Source: MB-PLM-2 sp964385715
Lineage (GTDB): Bacteria; Planctomycetota; Planctomycetia; Pirellulales; UBA7805
DNA length: 64,000 nucleotides
Direction: 5' to 3'
Assembly (NCBI GenBank): GCA_964385715.1
Contig: CAYLRE010000001.1
Coordinates: 1-64,000, forward strand
Shown here: piece by piece, positions 51,214 to 60,603 of the stretch
Numbering within the stretch: position 1 is the stretch's first letter
How the letters are laid out: each line of letters starts with the position of its first letter
The notes under the pieces: generated by a model
Database searches by the model: none
The model's input: only the letters and a program-made list of their open reading frames with translations
What the model was told of the DNA's origin: nothing
Translations under genes and position numbers: made by a program

Positions 51214-52344
51214 TTATCCCTGCGACCCGAATGAGAACTCCTTCTTGGTCGCCTGATCGCGAATGGCTTCGATCAAGGCCTCGTCAAGCGAGGCTTCGTC
51301 CGAATCTTCCGCCATCTCCTTTCGCTTGTCGGCAACGTACTTGGTTCGAGCGGCGTTCAATTCGTTGATCATCTTCTTGATCGCGTCACGCTGCTTCTGT
51401 TTCTCCGCGACATAGGCGACTCGTTGCTCGAGCGTCATTTCCCGCATCGCTTCGGGTAGATCCTCTACAGCGATCTTGGCGAGGTCGACCTTGTTATCGC
51501 GAACCGCGTCACACAAGTCCCATGCGGCGTTGTTATAGAAGGCGTTCGCCTTGGCCACGGCTCTTTGTTGAGAACTGGCGACGGAAGACGCGCTGGCGTT
51601 TTCATCCTGTTCGGCCTGTCGACCCGCTCCCGCCTTACCTTCCTTGCCATAGGCGATATAGGTGTTGTTCAAATCGATGCCTAACTTGGCAATCGTCTTG
51701 TCTTGGGGCGCTTCAATGTGCACCACCGCCTGGGTGTGATCGATATTCATCGATTGACCGTCAGCCAGCAGCGCTCCATCGCGCCAATCATCGGGGATTC
51801 CTGTGCCACAATGAATCGTGTTGATTGTGATTCCCTTGGCTGCGGCCGCACTACAAGCTTCACGGTAGTCAACTGGACCTTGCGTAAAGGGTTCATTGCC
51901 GGCGATAAAGATCAACTTCAAATCGCCGCGATGATCGCTCCACTCCAATTCGTTCACTGCCGTCTGAATGACCTGACCACAATATTCGCTTCCGCCGGAG
52001 ACCGGAATTCCGAACAGGACTTCGGAAACGCGATCCAAGTCATCCGTCAGACCAACCAGTTTCGTGGCCGGCGGATTGCCGTAGTGATAGATGGCCACCT
52101 GCAAAAGCGGACGCTGATCCCCCACTTTTGCCGTAACAAACTCATTGACGACCTTCCAGAGTTCGCTACGGGCCTGGTTAATCAAACCGCTCATACTGCC
52201 GGAATTATCCAGCAGAATCGCAATTTGTACGAGCGGTCGCCTGGCTTCAGGCTTCACCGCACCCGACTCGGCACGCGCGTCGGCAACCAACGTCAAGGCA
52301 ATCAACGAAACAAGACAGATGAACGGAATTATGCGGCGTGACAT
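51214..52344 (-). CDS. Secreted vWA-domain protein
   Basis: A 376-residue protein with a signal peptide (IIPFICLVSLIALTLVADAR) and a vWA domain: MIDAS AILLDNSGSMSGLI, AIYHYGNP and LIFIAGNEPFTQGP. The C-terminal 120 residues are helical and charged (EEQRVAY-type, Lys/Asp/Glu-rich), probably a coiled coil. Exported. Lone gene; no adjacent MoxR-type ATPase, so not a typical MoxR/vWA pair. Confidence 0.85.
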   Translation of the reverse strand: MSRRIIPFICLVSLIALTLVADARAESGAVKPEARRPLVQIAILLDNSGSMSGLINQARSELWKVVNEFVTAKVGDQRPLLQVAIYHYGNPPATKLVGLTDDLDRVSEVLFGIPVSGGSEYCGQVIQTAVNELEWSDHRGDLKLIFIAGNEPFTQGPVDYREACSAAAAKGITINTIHCGTGIPDDWRDGALLADGQSMNIDHTQAVVHIEAPQDKTIAKLGIDLNNTYIAYGKEGKAGAGRQAEQDENASASSVASSQQRAVAKANAFYNNAAWDLCDAVRDNKVDLAKIAVEDLPEAMREMTLEQRVAYVAEKQKQRDAIKKMINELNAARTKYVADKRKEMAEDSDEASLDEALIEAIRDQATKKEFSFGSQG

Positions 52345-52688
52345 CGGTGGTCTCCTTGCAAACTCGTGCTACGGTTAACGAGGACTCGGTCAAGACTCGT
52401 TCTCTTCTACGAAATTTTACGTCCACAGTTGTCAGCCGAGTGTAAGTTGTTTGTAAGACGTTTGCCGATCGATTGGCCGCCCCGTTCCCTTGATAACCAG
52501 AGACTCGCTGAATCATCACTGCGCAATAAAGAAGCGAGCCGTGGCTGGGAACGACCACGACCCGCTCAAGCGCCAATGAAGGCGCCGAGGTGGAACGACT
52601 TCTTCTTGCCTCCGTCGTCACGGAGCGATATCTGCTCTGGGATGACGGCTAACACCTCTTAAAAAACGCGTTGTTTGGAACGCGTGGC
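52345..52688. other. Gene-free stretch
   Basis: 344 bases between two minus-strand genes. It includes an AT-rich segment with the direct repeat GTAAGTTGTTTGTAAGACG near 52442 and AAAAAACGCG near 52661. It carries the promoter of the vWA gene. No other structure seen. Confidence 0.45.
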
Positions 52689-53294
52689 TTAGAACGCGTG
52701 GCCCAGACGGATCGACCAACCACGTCCACCCAAATCGATTCCAACCACGCTGTTCGCCGGAATCGGGCGAGCGTAGTGTACTGGCGCTCGGTTGCGGTCA
52801 CGCTGTCGCTGTCGCAAGGCGATGCGCACATCGTCCTGCAAATGGTTCACCAGACTCTGCAACTTCCGCACTCGTTGACGAGCCAAACGAGCATTACCGC
52901 AGTAGTGGCCCGCGCGACGATCATGACGCACGGTTTCGTTGATGACGTTCATCAAGTCACGCAGATGACACACTTTGGCATCCAGGCGGCGCAGATCGCG
53001 GTTCAAGTGACGTAAGCTTCCGCCATTGTGAGCCACGTCGTGAACGTGCCGGGCCGTGCGGGCAATGTCACGAGCATCGGCCATCAACTCGCCGTAGTGC
53101 GGCGCGTGACGGAAACTATGTCGCAGGTTACGGGCGAGCTGCCTCGCTTCCTGTTCGATGCGATTCGCAATACGGTCGATATGGTGATCCGATGCAGCTT
53201 CCGATCGACTGGGGCTGACGACGAGAAGGCCGGCGACCGCCACGATCATGGCGATGGATGTCTTAGCGATGTTGGACGTCTTGGAATGCGTCAT
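52689..53294 (-). CDS. Secreted helical protein, Arg/His-rich
   Basis: A 201-residue protein: signal peptide (KTSIAMIVAVAGLLVVSPSR), then long amphipathic helices rich in Arg, His and Asp (DRIANRIEQEARQLARNLRH; HLNRDLRRLDAKVCHLRDLM; ARQRVRKLQSLVNHLQDDVR). It ends ANSVVGIDLGGRGWSIRLGH. GAGGAGG lies 8 bases upstream of ATG 53294, deciding the start. No family recognised; four-helix-bundle shape is likely. Confidence 0.8.
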   Translation of the reverse strand: MTHSKTSNIAKTSIAMIVAVAGLLVVSPSRSEAASDHHIDRIANRIEQEARQLARNLRHSFRHAPHYGELMADARDIARTARHVHDVAHNGGSLRHLNRDLRRLDAKVCHLRDLMNVINETVRHDRRAGHYCGNARLARQRVRKLQSLVNHLQDDVRIALRQRQRDRNRAPVHYARPIPANSVVGIDLGGRGWSIRLGHAF

Positions 53295-53670
53295 CTTTCG
53301 TACCTCCTCGTTCAAAGGTTGACTCGAAACGGAATCTCGAGGCGGCCCCGGCTAAGACGCGTTCTACGTGCGTCAGAAAGGGATGCCCCGCTAATGAGAA
53401 CGAAGGAGGTTAAGAGCATTCGACGTGCCAAAGCCCAGAGAAACCCCGACTAAATTCGCCGCAACAATATTCACAACAAGAACTTGCAACGTCGACGAGT
53501 CAACCATCTCGACCGATTGCGAGTCGAACACCCAAACCAAGAAGTGTAGTCACCATGATTCTCAGGTGATCATATAGATGGCGCGTAGACACCGCAGCTA
53601 AGCGGTTTGGCGACTGCCAGTCGATGTTGCTAACTGCCAAGAGAGCCTAAGGAACAGCCAAAAGCCAAGG
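53295..53670. other. Gene-free stretch between the LuxR gene and the secreted helical protein
   Basis: 376 bases of non-coding DNA on both strands: the 3' side of the LuxR gene and the promoter of the 52689-53294 gene. AGAAAGGGATGCCCC and AATATTCACAACAAGA-type sequences show no hairpin with a T-run. Confidence 0.4.
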
Positions 53671-54195
53671 CTAACCGTCGACCAGGCCGCTGCGAATTGC
53701 GAATCGCACGATGCCGGCGGTGCCGTGGGTACCGAGCTTCTTGTGAATTCGCGTGCGGTAAGTCTCCACCGTCGAGCTGGAAAGTCCCAATTCCTCGGCG
53801 ATCTGGTCGGTATGCAGATCCTCGGCGATCAGACGGGCGACTTCCGTTTCCTGCTTACTTAAATCGTGCTTCATCGGCAGCTGCTCGCCGATCATGATCG
53901 CGACCAGGTCGTCGGGAGCAACCGCCTTCGATTCGTCCCACATCAGGCTAATGAAACAGCACCGCAGCGTCCCGAGTTCCGGATAAGAGACCTCGCAATA
54001 TTGCGGCTGTCCGGTCAGCTGACACTCGGAAAAAGCCTGCCGCAAACGAGCACTGTCTTCGGCGGAACTGAGTCCTCCGAGCGTCATACCAATCACGTCC
54101 GCCGATTCACCGTCGATAACCAACGAATCGCAGCTAAAAAACTGCCGATAGGTCGCTTTACGGTCCAGTGCTGCCACAAAATGAATCAAATGCAT
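53671..54195 (-). CDS. LuxR-family response regulator-like transcription factor
   Basis: A 174-residue protein. Residues 1-105 form a small N-terminal domain of PAS-like size (LVIDGESADVIGMTLGGLSS; CEVSYPELGTLRCCFISLMW). Residues 110-170 are a LuxR helix-turn-helix: LSKQETEVARLIAEDLHTDQ, IAEELGLSSSTVETYRTRIH and KKLGT. There is no receiver domain. ATG 54195. It is preceded by a TATAAT box on the minus strand (54302-54307) and three palindromes in the presumed leader. Confidence 0.87.
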   Translation of the reverse strand: MHLIHFVAALDRKATYRQFFSCDSLVIDGESADVIGMTLGGLSSAEDSARLRQAFSECQLTGQPQYCEVSYPELGTLRCCFISLMWDESKAVAPDDLVAIMIGEQLPMKHDLSKQETEVARLIAEDLHTDQIAEELGLSSSTVETYRTRIHKKLGTHGTAGIVRFAIRSGLVDG

Positions 54196-54250
54196 GCGAT
54201 AGAATTCCCTTCTACGCTTCCCTATGTCGTCCTACACTGCCCCGGGGAAG

Positions 54251-54299
54251 TGTAGCGGTCACCGCTACATGTCGCCCCGACATGTGGCATAAGCCACTA
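54251..54299 (-). promoter_or_regulatory. Triple palindrome upstream of the LuxR gene
   Basis: Three adjoining inverted repeats: TGTAGCGGT-C-ACCGCTACA (54251-54269), CATGTCG-CCC-CGACATG (54268-54284) and GTGGC-ATAA-GCCAC (54284-54297). They lie between a minus-strand TATAAT at 54302-54307 and the LuxR start at 54195, so they could be operators or 5'-leader hairpins controlling the LuxR gene. Confidence 0.65.
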
Positions 54300-54518
54300 C
54301 AATTATACCTCAGATTTGCCGATTATGTAGCTGATATCAACAGCTTGTTAGCGGCCGCCCGCTCATAGTCCAATAGGTCTACTGGAACTGGCGAATCATA
54401 GGAGCCATGCGTGGTCGGAGCAAGACAGCTGAAGGGGCAGCGGCTGTCAGGCGGATGCTAGGACAATCGCGCAAAGTCGTTTGAGCACCGCACCGATCGC
54501 CGTTTAGAGTGATCCAGC

Positions 54519-54553
54519 GCCGTTTATCGGGCAACCGATAAACGGCTTTTTTT
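54519..54553 (+). terminator. Strong rho-independent terminator, no obvious gene
   Basis: GCCGTTTATCGG (54519-54530), loop GCAA, CCGATAAACGGC (54535-54546), then seven T. It is a textbook terminator on the plus strand, but the flanking genes on both sides are transcribed from the minus strand. It may end a small RNA transcribed from the 54.3-54.5 kb interval. Confidence 0.8.
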
Positions 54554-54639
54554 GTTGCCCAACCACTAGGGGACACCCCCGTCGATTTTACGGGTTCCCG
54601 GTATTGCGCTGCCTCTGCACTGCCTATTCGAGTCTGCCG

Positions 54640-56676
54640 TTACGGCGTCACTCGCACAAAATGCCCAAAATTCTTGTTGCTCTTCCGCAAGGCTCGCGTC
54701 CCGCGCCAAACCACTCCAACCGGCTCCTCTTGTTCGTCATCGACATCGAGAGCCATCGGCGTGCATTGAAAAGAATGCCAACTCTTGCCCTGCTGACTGG
54801 TGAGTAGCGAGACGGGAAGCGCCGCTTCCACCACGTAACCACCTTCGACCTTTCGCACGGCCGCGTTGCACTGACTGGTGCGTTCCTTGTAGGCGAAGAT
54901 TTCTAACTCGCTGTCGTGGTTGCCTGCCTTGAAGCCGACCGAATGGCTACCGGGGCCAAGCGTCGAAGTCTGCGAGCGAATCGAAATCGGTCGACCATCA
55001 AGCAGCAACACCAACTCGTCTTTCCCCTCGACAACACGATCGTCCGTGACGCGAGCCGCAAAATAAATAAACTCGTCATCCCGCGCGACATCGAACACGA
55101 ACGAACAATCCTGCGGCCCCTGATACTGCTCGGCCGGCCCTAACAGCACCGGCGGGTTCGGCGTGCGATGCGAAAGCTCAGGCCACTCGTCCAACTTGCC
55201 GTCGAGTTTGATCGGCGTCTTCGTTGGCGGGCAATGAAAGCGGCGATCGATCACCACTGGCACTGCCTGTTCTGCCCGATAGGGCTTGCGCGCCGCCACA
55301 GCCGCATCGGTCTCTTCCGGACTGGCCCCTTCGGCTTTGACTACTTCGCCCGCTTCAGAATCGGCTGTTTCGATAAAGGCGCGAAAGACCGTCTGTTCCA
55401 AATCGGCGAACGGAATCGGCTCGTTGAACCGCACCTGCACGGACAAGGTCTTCGTTTCGCCGGCACCCGCTTCGAGCGTTAGGTCGACTGGATCAACAGT
55501 CAAACCCTTGAGCGGCAAACCTTCAATGCGACCGCTAACCCGCACGGGTCGATCGTATTCATTGATCAGCCGCACATCGATGCGGCCCTCGCTCAGGCTT
55601 TGTTTATCGTCCAGCAGAATCGGGGCCACCTCGACCTTGGCCTTGGCGAGAAAGGCTCGAAACTGCTTGAGCGTGTCCTCGTTGACCTCATCGCCCCCGA
55701 CGATGCCGTCGAGCAGTAGGTTCACAACTCGCGGCCCGTCGTCTTCCATGGTCAGCCACATGATGTGGTCGAACTCGCCGTACTCTTTGCCGCGAAGCTC
55801 GGAGATTCCGCCGGTCGTGGCCAGCTGATAGAACTTCGTGCCGTTGCGATTGAACTGGGCGTAGAAGTGCGTGTGCCCGGCGAAGACCGTGTGCTTGCGA
55901 TCGTGCAACAGATCCTCGACCGGCTTCCAGTTCGAAATGTCCTTCATGCCGAAACCGAGCCACCGCTCGCGAATCACCCACAACGGTTTGTGCAAAAAGA
56001 CCAGCGTCCAGCGGGCGTCCTTCGACTTTTCCAAGTCCTTCTTCAGCCAGGCAAGTTGTTCATCGCCAATGCGGAAGTTCGGATCCTCGCTGCAAAGGCA
56101 AACGAAGTGCACGTCTTTGTAGTCGAACGAATAGTAGACCGGCCCAAACTTCTCACGCCACACGCGATGCAACATCGGATTGGTCACATCGTGGTTTCCC
56201 GCCACGAAGAAGAACCGCATGTCCATCTGGTCGATGAAGCCGAGAAACTCCTTCCATTCTTCCTCGGCCTTCTCCTCACTGTCGGTGTAACCTTCGATCA
56301 AGTCGCCAACCGACATCACAAAGTCTGGTCGAAGCTGATTAACCGCGCGAACCGCCTTCATCCACACGCCTTTGCGATGTCCACCCGTACGATCGGTCAT
56401 GATCGCGATCTGAAAACGATTCGGATCATCGAGCACCGGCTTGTCCGACCAAGGCTTCGGTCCGTCGATCTGCGGTAAGACCATCCCCTTGGGTGCGGCC
56501 GCCTTCTTCAAAGCGATCGTCTTGGCAATCTTCTTGTCGTGATCGTGATCACCGTGCTCGTGGTCATGGTGACCATCGGCCCCCGGGGGGTGAGCAAGCG
56601 TGGGTGCCGCCAAAACCAAAGTGAATAAGAGGAGTGCCAAATTGCCAAACAAGCGTCGCAGCGATGAAGTCGTCAT
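54640..56676 (-). CDS. Secreted metallophosphoesterase with C-terminal CBM9-like domain
   Basis: A 678-residue exported protein: signal peptide, then a His/Asp-rich stretch (HHDHEHGDHDHDKK) that may bind metal. The phosphoesterase core shows MTDRTGG (first motif, DRT instead of D-x-H), VGDLIEG, GNHDVTNP, FLHKPLWVI and AGHTHFYAQF. A middle beta domain follows (RVSGRIEGLPLKGLTVDPVD), then KLDGKLDEWPE and AARVTDDRV, reminiscent of carbohydrate-binding family 9/DOMON. ATG 56676 chosen. Substrate unknown. Confidence 0.82.
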   Translation of the reverse strand: MTTSSLRRLFGNLALLLFTLVLAAPTLAHPPGADGHHDHEHGDHDHDKKIAKTIALKKAAAPKGMVLPQIDGPKPWSDKPVLDDPNRFQIAIMTDRTGGHRKGVWMKAVRAVNQLRPDFVMSVGDLIEGYTDSEEKAEEEWKEFLGFIDQMDMRFFFVAGNHDVTNPMLHRVWREKFGPVYYSFDYKDVHFVCLCSEDPNFRIGDEQLAWLKKDLEKSKDARWTLVFLHKPLWVIRERWLGFGMKDISNWKPVEDLLHDRKHTVFAGHTHFYAQFNRNGTKFYQLATTGGISELRGKEYGEFDHIMWLTMEDDGPRVVNLLLDGIVGGDEVNEDTLKQFRAFLAKAKVEVAPILLDDKQSLSEGRIDVRLINEYDRPVRVSGRIEGLPLKGLTVDPVDLTLEAGAGETKTLSVQVRFNEPIPFADLEQTVFRAFIETADSEAGEVVKAEGASPEETDAAVAARKPYRAEQAVPVVIDRRFHCPPTKTPIKLDGKLDEWPELSHRTPNPPVLLGPAEQYQGPQDCSFVFDVARDDEFIYFAARVTDDRVVEGKDELVLLLDGRPISIRSQTSTLGPGSHSVGFKAGNHDSELEIFAYKERTSQCNAAVRKVEGGYVVEAALPVSLLTSQQGKSWHSFQCTPMALDVDDEQEEPVGVVWRGTRALRKSNKNFGHFVRVTP

Positions 56677-56844
56677 GATGTGGAGCATGGTGGTTTATTC
56701 AGAAGATTGGTGGGTGAAGTCGAATTTGAGGTGCGCGTTCTTACACGCAGCCGGGGGATCCGTCGCCATGATTGTGTATGAACCGACGGCGCTGGTAAAG
56801 TGACGCTCCAAGAACAATCCACCGCACCCTTCGGACAATCAGCC

Positions 56845-58023
56845 ATGCCCCGCCGACTGAATTCCTTCCAAATACCTGGCCCGCTGCAGAGAATCGCCCT
56901 TTCGCTCGCTTCGCTAATTGGCCTCTCGGTAGCGGCCCCTCCGGCCGTTAGCGGCGAGAACCTGCTCGTCTTCATCTCGGCCTCCGCCAAAGGCAACAAA
57001 GGAGGCATCCACGCCTTCGAGTTCAACACCGACAACGGCAAGCTCACGCCGCTCCAACGCAACGCCGGGCTAGAACATCCCTTCTTCATGGCCCTCTCGC
57101 CGGACAAGCAGTTTCTCTACTCCATCCACGCGCCTGGCAAACATGGCGGTAAAGAGAACGAGTTCGTAGTCGCCTTCAAGATCACGGACGATAGCGGCAA
57201 GTTAGAAGAGCTAAACCGACAGTCGGCACTCGGCACGGCGGCCTGTTACCTGGACGTCGACGCGACGGGTCGCTCGATTGTGGTGGCCAACTACAGCACC
57301 GGTAGCGTGGCAGCATTGCCGCTCAAGGAAGACGGCTCACTGGAAAAAGCGGCCACCTTCATTCAACACGAAGGTTCGAGCATCGATCCCAAACGACAAG
57401 AGGCGGCCCACGCCCACGCGGCGGTGATCAGCCCTGACAATCGCTTCATGCTCGCGCCCGACTTGGGCCTCGATAAGATCCTCAGTTACCGCCTCGATCC
57501 GGCCACGGCCAAACTTACGCCGGCCGAAACACCCTTCACACGCACCGCGCCTGGCGCTGGCCCTCGGCACCTGATCTTTCACCCAAACGGCAAGCACGTT
57601 TACGTGATCAACGAATTGGCCGACACGGTGTCGATGTTCAACTACGACGCGGAGACCAGTACGCTCGACAAACAGCAGACGATCAGCACATTGCCTGAGG
57701 ATGCCGAAGGCGAAAAGAATTGGACGGCCGATCTCAAGATCACGCCCGACGGCAAGCATCTCTATGCCACCAATCGTGGGCACGACAGCTTGGCCTGTTT
57801 CCGCCTGGGCGAAGACGGGCAGCTGACGTTGCTGAAGATCATACCCAGCGGCGGTAAGAACCCGCAGAACCTGGCGATTACCCCCGACGGCCGCTGGCTA
57901 CTTTGTGCCAACATGGCCGGCAACAACGTCAGAGTGTTCCTCATCGAACCGGAAACCGGCACCGCCACGCCGGTCGGAAAACCGGTGCGACTTCCCAGTC
58001 CCGCCTGTATTTTGGTGCGGTAG
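56845..58023 (+). CDS. Secreted lactonase-family beta-propeller protein
   Basis: A 392-residue protein of the 6-phosphogluconolactonase (cytosolic YbhE-type) beta-propeller family. Signal peptide (IALSLASLIGLSVAAPPAVS) indicates export. Blade signatures: GGIHAFEFNTDNGKL, HPFFMALSPDKQFLY, AAHAHAAVISPDNRFM, GPRHLIFHPNGKHVY, NPQNLAITPDGRWLLCAN. Export argues against a pentose-phosphate role; it probably acts on an external lactone or sugar. ATG 56845 chosen. Confidence 0.88.
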   Translation: MPRRLNSFQIPGPLQRIALSLASLIGLSVAAPPAVSGENLLVFISASAKGNKGGIHAFEFNTDNGKLTPLQRNAGLEHPFFMALSPDKQFLYSIHAPGKHGGKENEFVVAFKITDDSGKLEELNRQSALGTAACYLDVDATGRSIVVANYSTGSVAALPLKEDGSLEKAATFIQHEGSSIDPKRQEAAHAHAAVISPDNRFMLAPDLGLDKILSYRLDPATAKLTPAETPFTRTAPGAGPRHLIFHPNGKHVYVINELADTVSMFNYDAETSTLDKQQTISTLPEDAEGEKNWTADLKITPDGKHLYATNRGHDSLACFRLGEDGQLTLLKIIPSGGKNPQNLAITPDGRWLLCANMAGNNVRVFLIEPETGTATPVGKPVRLPSPACILVR

Positions 58024-58050
58024 CAGATACCGGACGCAACTCGATGTGCT

Positions 58051-58323
58051 CTATCGCGTGGCGATCATAACGATGTGCAACGTGATGAAGAGGATTGTAA
58101 TTCCCATGCCAACGGCGCCGGCAACCTTTGAAGAACTCTTGCCTGAAAATATCGCCACGGCAGACACGATTCCGCCGGATACTAATAACGCCCAAAATAT
58201 TACCGCGATGACAATCTTGGTTTCGTAAGCGAGCGGAAAGAACACCAACAATCGACAAATCGCCGCTAGTAGCGTCAAGGCGAGACCAACAACTCCCGTC
58301 GGAATATCAACCTTGTTGGACAT
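58051..58323 (-). CDS. Small membrane protein of unknown function
   Basis: A 90-residue protein with three predicted membrane segments (VGLALTLLAAICRLLVFFPL; IVIAVIFWALLVSGGIVSAV; AGAVGMGITILFITLHIVMI). It begins MSNKVDIPTG. Convergent with the lactonase gene. No recognised family. Confidence 0.65.
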   Translation of the reverse strand: MSNKVDIPTGVVGLALTLLAAICRLLVFFPLAYETKIVIAVIFWALLVSGGIVSAVAIFSGKSSSKVAGAVGMGITILFITLHIVMIATR

Positions 58324-58893
58324 AATCGTTTCCTGCTTCCTGTTCGGGTTGAAGTCCTGTTCGTTGTTCGACGTTCTTGAACGACATGCGATTCTGATTC
58401 GTTTCAGCAGAATCGTTGGCAGCTTCAGTCAACCAGAACGTGTACGATTACCCCGCAATAGGGTGCTACCTGTAGCATGTCGTCGGTATCGTTGATAACA
58501 CGAAAACGTCGGCCACTACCTGCTCTAGAAATGGAGAAATATTGCGTACCGTATTTTTAGTTCACGGATGCCCTGCATTGAGAATGCCACCAGCAGGTAG
58601 TCTAGCGGAATTCACGCGCCCTTCAATCCTAAAATGACATATTCTCGTGAGGTGGCGGTCGACCGCACGTATCCAGCACCACGCAGAGCTATCAGCGGCG
58701 GCAAAGGGCATTCGGGCGGCACTCGCCGACTCTTCCCACAATTTCCCCCAGCGCTTCTCACAATTTCTCCCAAGCGATCCCAATACTTCGTCCCCGCCGG
58801 CGAATAGTCTTGCATCATCGCCGTAAGACTCCGATCGGGCATATCGGCTGTGAGCCAGCCTGACAACAACGAAGCAAGTGGGAAACTTTGGGC
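58324..58893. other. Gene-free stretch upstream of the membrane paralogues
   Basis: 570 bases without a convincing gene. TGCTAC-CT-GTAGCA near 58461 is a 6-bp hairpin. Short reading frames (for example 58562-58783 on the minus strand) lack ribosome-binding sites. The region carries promoters of the flanking divergent genes. Confidence 0.45.
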
Positions 58894-59829
58894 ATGTACG
58901 GTCTCGTTCGAGAAGTCGATCGCGTTCTGCGCGGCGAGGTAACCCGGCTGGAAAATCTCAAAGACGGAATCATCTCCGTCAGAGCATCTTCGCTGACGAT
59001 CATGGTCATTGCCCTGGGCATGATCTACGGCCTCTGCATGGGCTGCTTCGCATTATTCCGGCTGCATGGAATTCCGGCCGATCAGCTTCGCGCGGAGGAC
59101 GTGTTCATGAACATACCGCTGGGGGACGGTCGTCTGATCGTTCCTTGGCAGATGATTGCCACGACGATCAAAGTGCCTGCGCTTTTCTTGCTTACCCTAT
59201 TGATTACGTTTCCGTCGCTCTATGTCTTCAACGCCTTGGTCGGTTCGCGGCTATCGGTACGTAACGTCGTGCGACTGCTAGTTGCCGCGCTCGTGGTCAA
59301 TTTGGCAGTGCTGGCTTCCTTGGGGCCGATCGTTGTCTTTTTCAACGTCAGCACGACCAGCTATCCCTTTATGACTCTGCTGAATGTTGTCGTGTTCGGA
59401 CTGGCCGGACTACTGGGACTCGTCTTCTTGTTACAAACACTTCATCGCTATAGCGTGGCAACCGCGCTGGCCATCGCAAAAGAAGGCGCACCGCAGTCAA
59501 CGGGCGTGCCCGATCTCGTACCGCGCGAAACGCCTGCAGAAGACGAACAAGACGATCCATCGATAACCGCCATGCCGGTTGTCGCACAGAAGGTCCGCGA
59601 GCCGGGGGCCCTCGACCGCCTCCCTGGCCATGTGCTCGGCAAACACACAAAACTGATCTTCAGAATCTGGGTGGTCGTGTTTGGACTGGTCGGTGCCCAA
59701 ATGGGCTGGGTGCTACGACCGTTCATCGGCGATCCCGACATGCCGTTCGCCTGGCTGCGTCCCCGCGAGTCGAACTTCTTCGAGTCGGTCTTCCGTGCCA
59801 TCGGCGATCTACTCGGTCTGCCGATGTAG
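58894..59829 (+). CDS. Membrane protein, first of a tandem pair
   Basis: A 311-residue protein with about six membrane segments (SSLTIMVIALGMIYGLCMGC; VPALFLLTLLITFPSLYVFN; VVRLLVAALVVNLAVLASLG; VVVFGLAGLLGLVFLLQTLH). A cytoplasmic insert of about 75 residues follows (EDEQDDPSITAMPV), and the C-terminal signature is GAQMGWVLRPFIGDPDMPF. ATG 58894 was preferred over TTG 58888. No known function; the C-terminal signature recurs in the next gene. Confidence 0.75.
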   Translation: MYGLVREVDRVLRGEVTRLENLKDGIISVRASSLTIMVIALGMIYGLCMGCFALFRLHGIPADQLRAEDVFMNIPLGDGRLIVPWQMIATTIKVPALFLLTLLITFPSLYVFNALVGSRLSVRNVVRLLVAALVVNLAVLASLGPIVVFFNVSTTSYPFMTLLNVVVFGLAGLLGLVFLLQTLHRYSVATALAIAKEGAPQSTGVPDLVPRETPAEDEQDDPSITAMPVVAQKVREPGALDRLPGHVLGKHTKLIFRIWVVVFGLVGAQMGWVLRPFIGDPDMPFAWLRPRESNFFESVFRAIGDLLGLPM

Positions 59830-59894
59830 GCGCGACTGGGCATCGATTTCCTGTGCGAGATAATAGAGGTCTCTGTGCGGAAGCAAGGCAAACC

Positions 59895-60569
59895 ATGACT
59901 GCCCTATTTCGAACCGCCGATGGACTGCTCCGCGGCGACGCCTGGGCCACGCGATCTGAGAATCCGCGGCGCGTGGTGTTTGGTTTGCTGGTCGTGATCG
60001 TGTCGTTCGGAATGTTCTACGGCGCGGCGATGGGAACGTTCGGCGGACTATTCGGCGAGCGAACCTGGCAGATTCTCTATTCATCACTCAAAGTTCCGCT
60101 CCTCTTGTCGGCGACCTTTGCGATCAGCCTTCCAAGCTTCTTCGTACTCAACACCTTGCTCGGCCTACGAGACGACTTTGGCGAGGCCGTCCGGGCACTC
60201 ATGGCAACGCAGGCTGGCCTGGCCGTGATCCTCGCCTCACTAGCCCCGCTAACGATGTTCTACTACGCCTCGACGGCCGACTATCGAACCGCGGTACTGT
60301 TCAACGGTCTGATGTTCGCGATCGCTAGCTGCGCGGCCCAGGTGTTATTGCGCCGCCACTACCGGGGCCTCATTACGCGGCATCGGAATCACCGCTGGCT
60401 GCTCTGGTCGTGGATCGCGATCTACGCCTTCGTCGGAATTCAGATGGGCTGGCTGCTAAGGCCGTTCGTCGGTGATCCCGACATGCCGGTACAGTTCTTC
60501 CGCGAAGGAAGCTGGGACAACGCCTACATGATCGTGATCGAGAACGTCTGGCATGCGCTGACAGATTAG
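59895..60569 (+). CDS. Membrane protein, second of a tandem pair
   Basis: A 224-residue paralogue of the previous gene, lacking its cytoplasmic insert. Membrane segments include VVFGLLVVIVSFGMFYGAAM, VPLLLSATFAISLPSFFVLN and AGLAVILASLAPLTMFYYAS, then GIQMGWLLRPFVGDPDMPVQ, nearly identical to the C-terminal signature next door. AAGG lies upstream of ATG 59895. The gap between genes is 65 bases, suggesting an operon. Confidence 0.75.
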   Translation: MTALFRTADGLLRGDAWATRSENPRRVVFGLLVVIVSFGMFYGAAMGTFGGLFGERTWQILYSSLKVPLLLSATFAISLPSFFVLNTLLGLRDDFGEAVRALMATQAGLAVILASLAPLTMFYYASTADYRTAVLFNGLMFAIASCAAQVLLRRHYRGLITRHRNHRWLLWSWIAIYAFVGIQMGWLLRPFVGDPDMPVQFFREGSWDNAYMIVIENVWHALTD

Positions 60570-60603
60570 GAATGCTACCAGTGGCGCAACCCACAGCTCG
60601 CAC

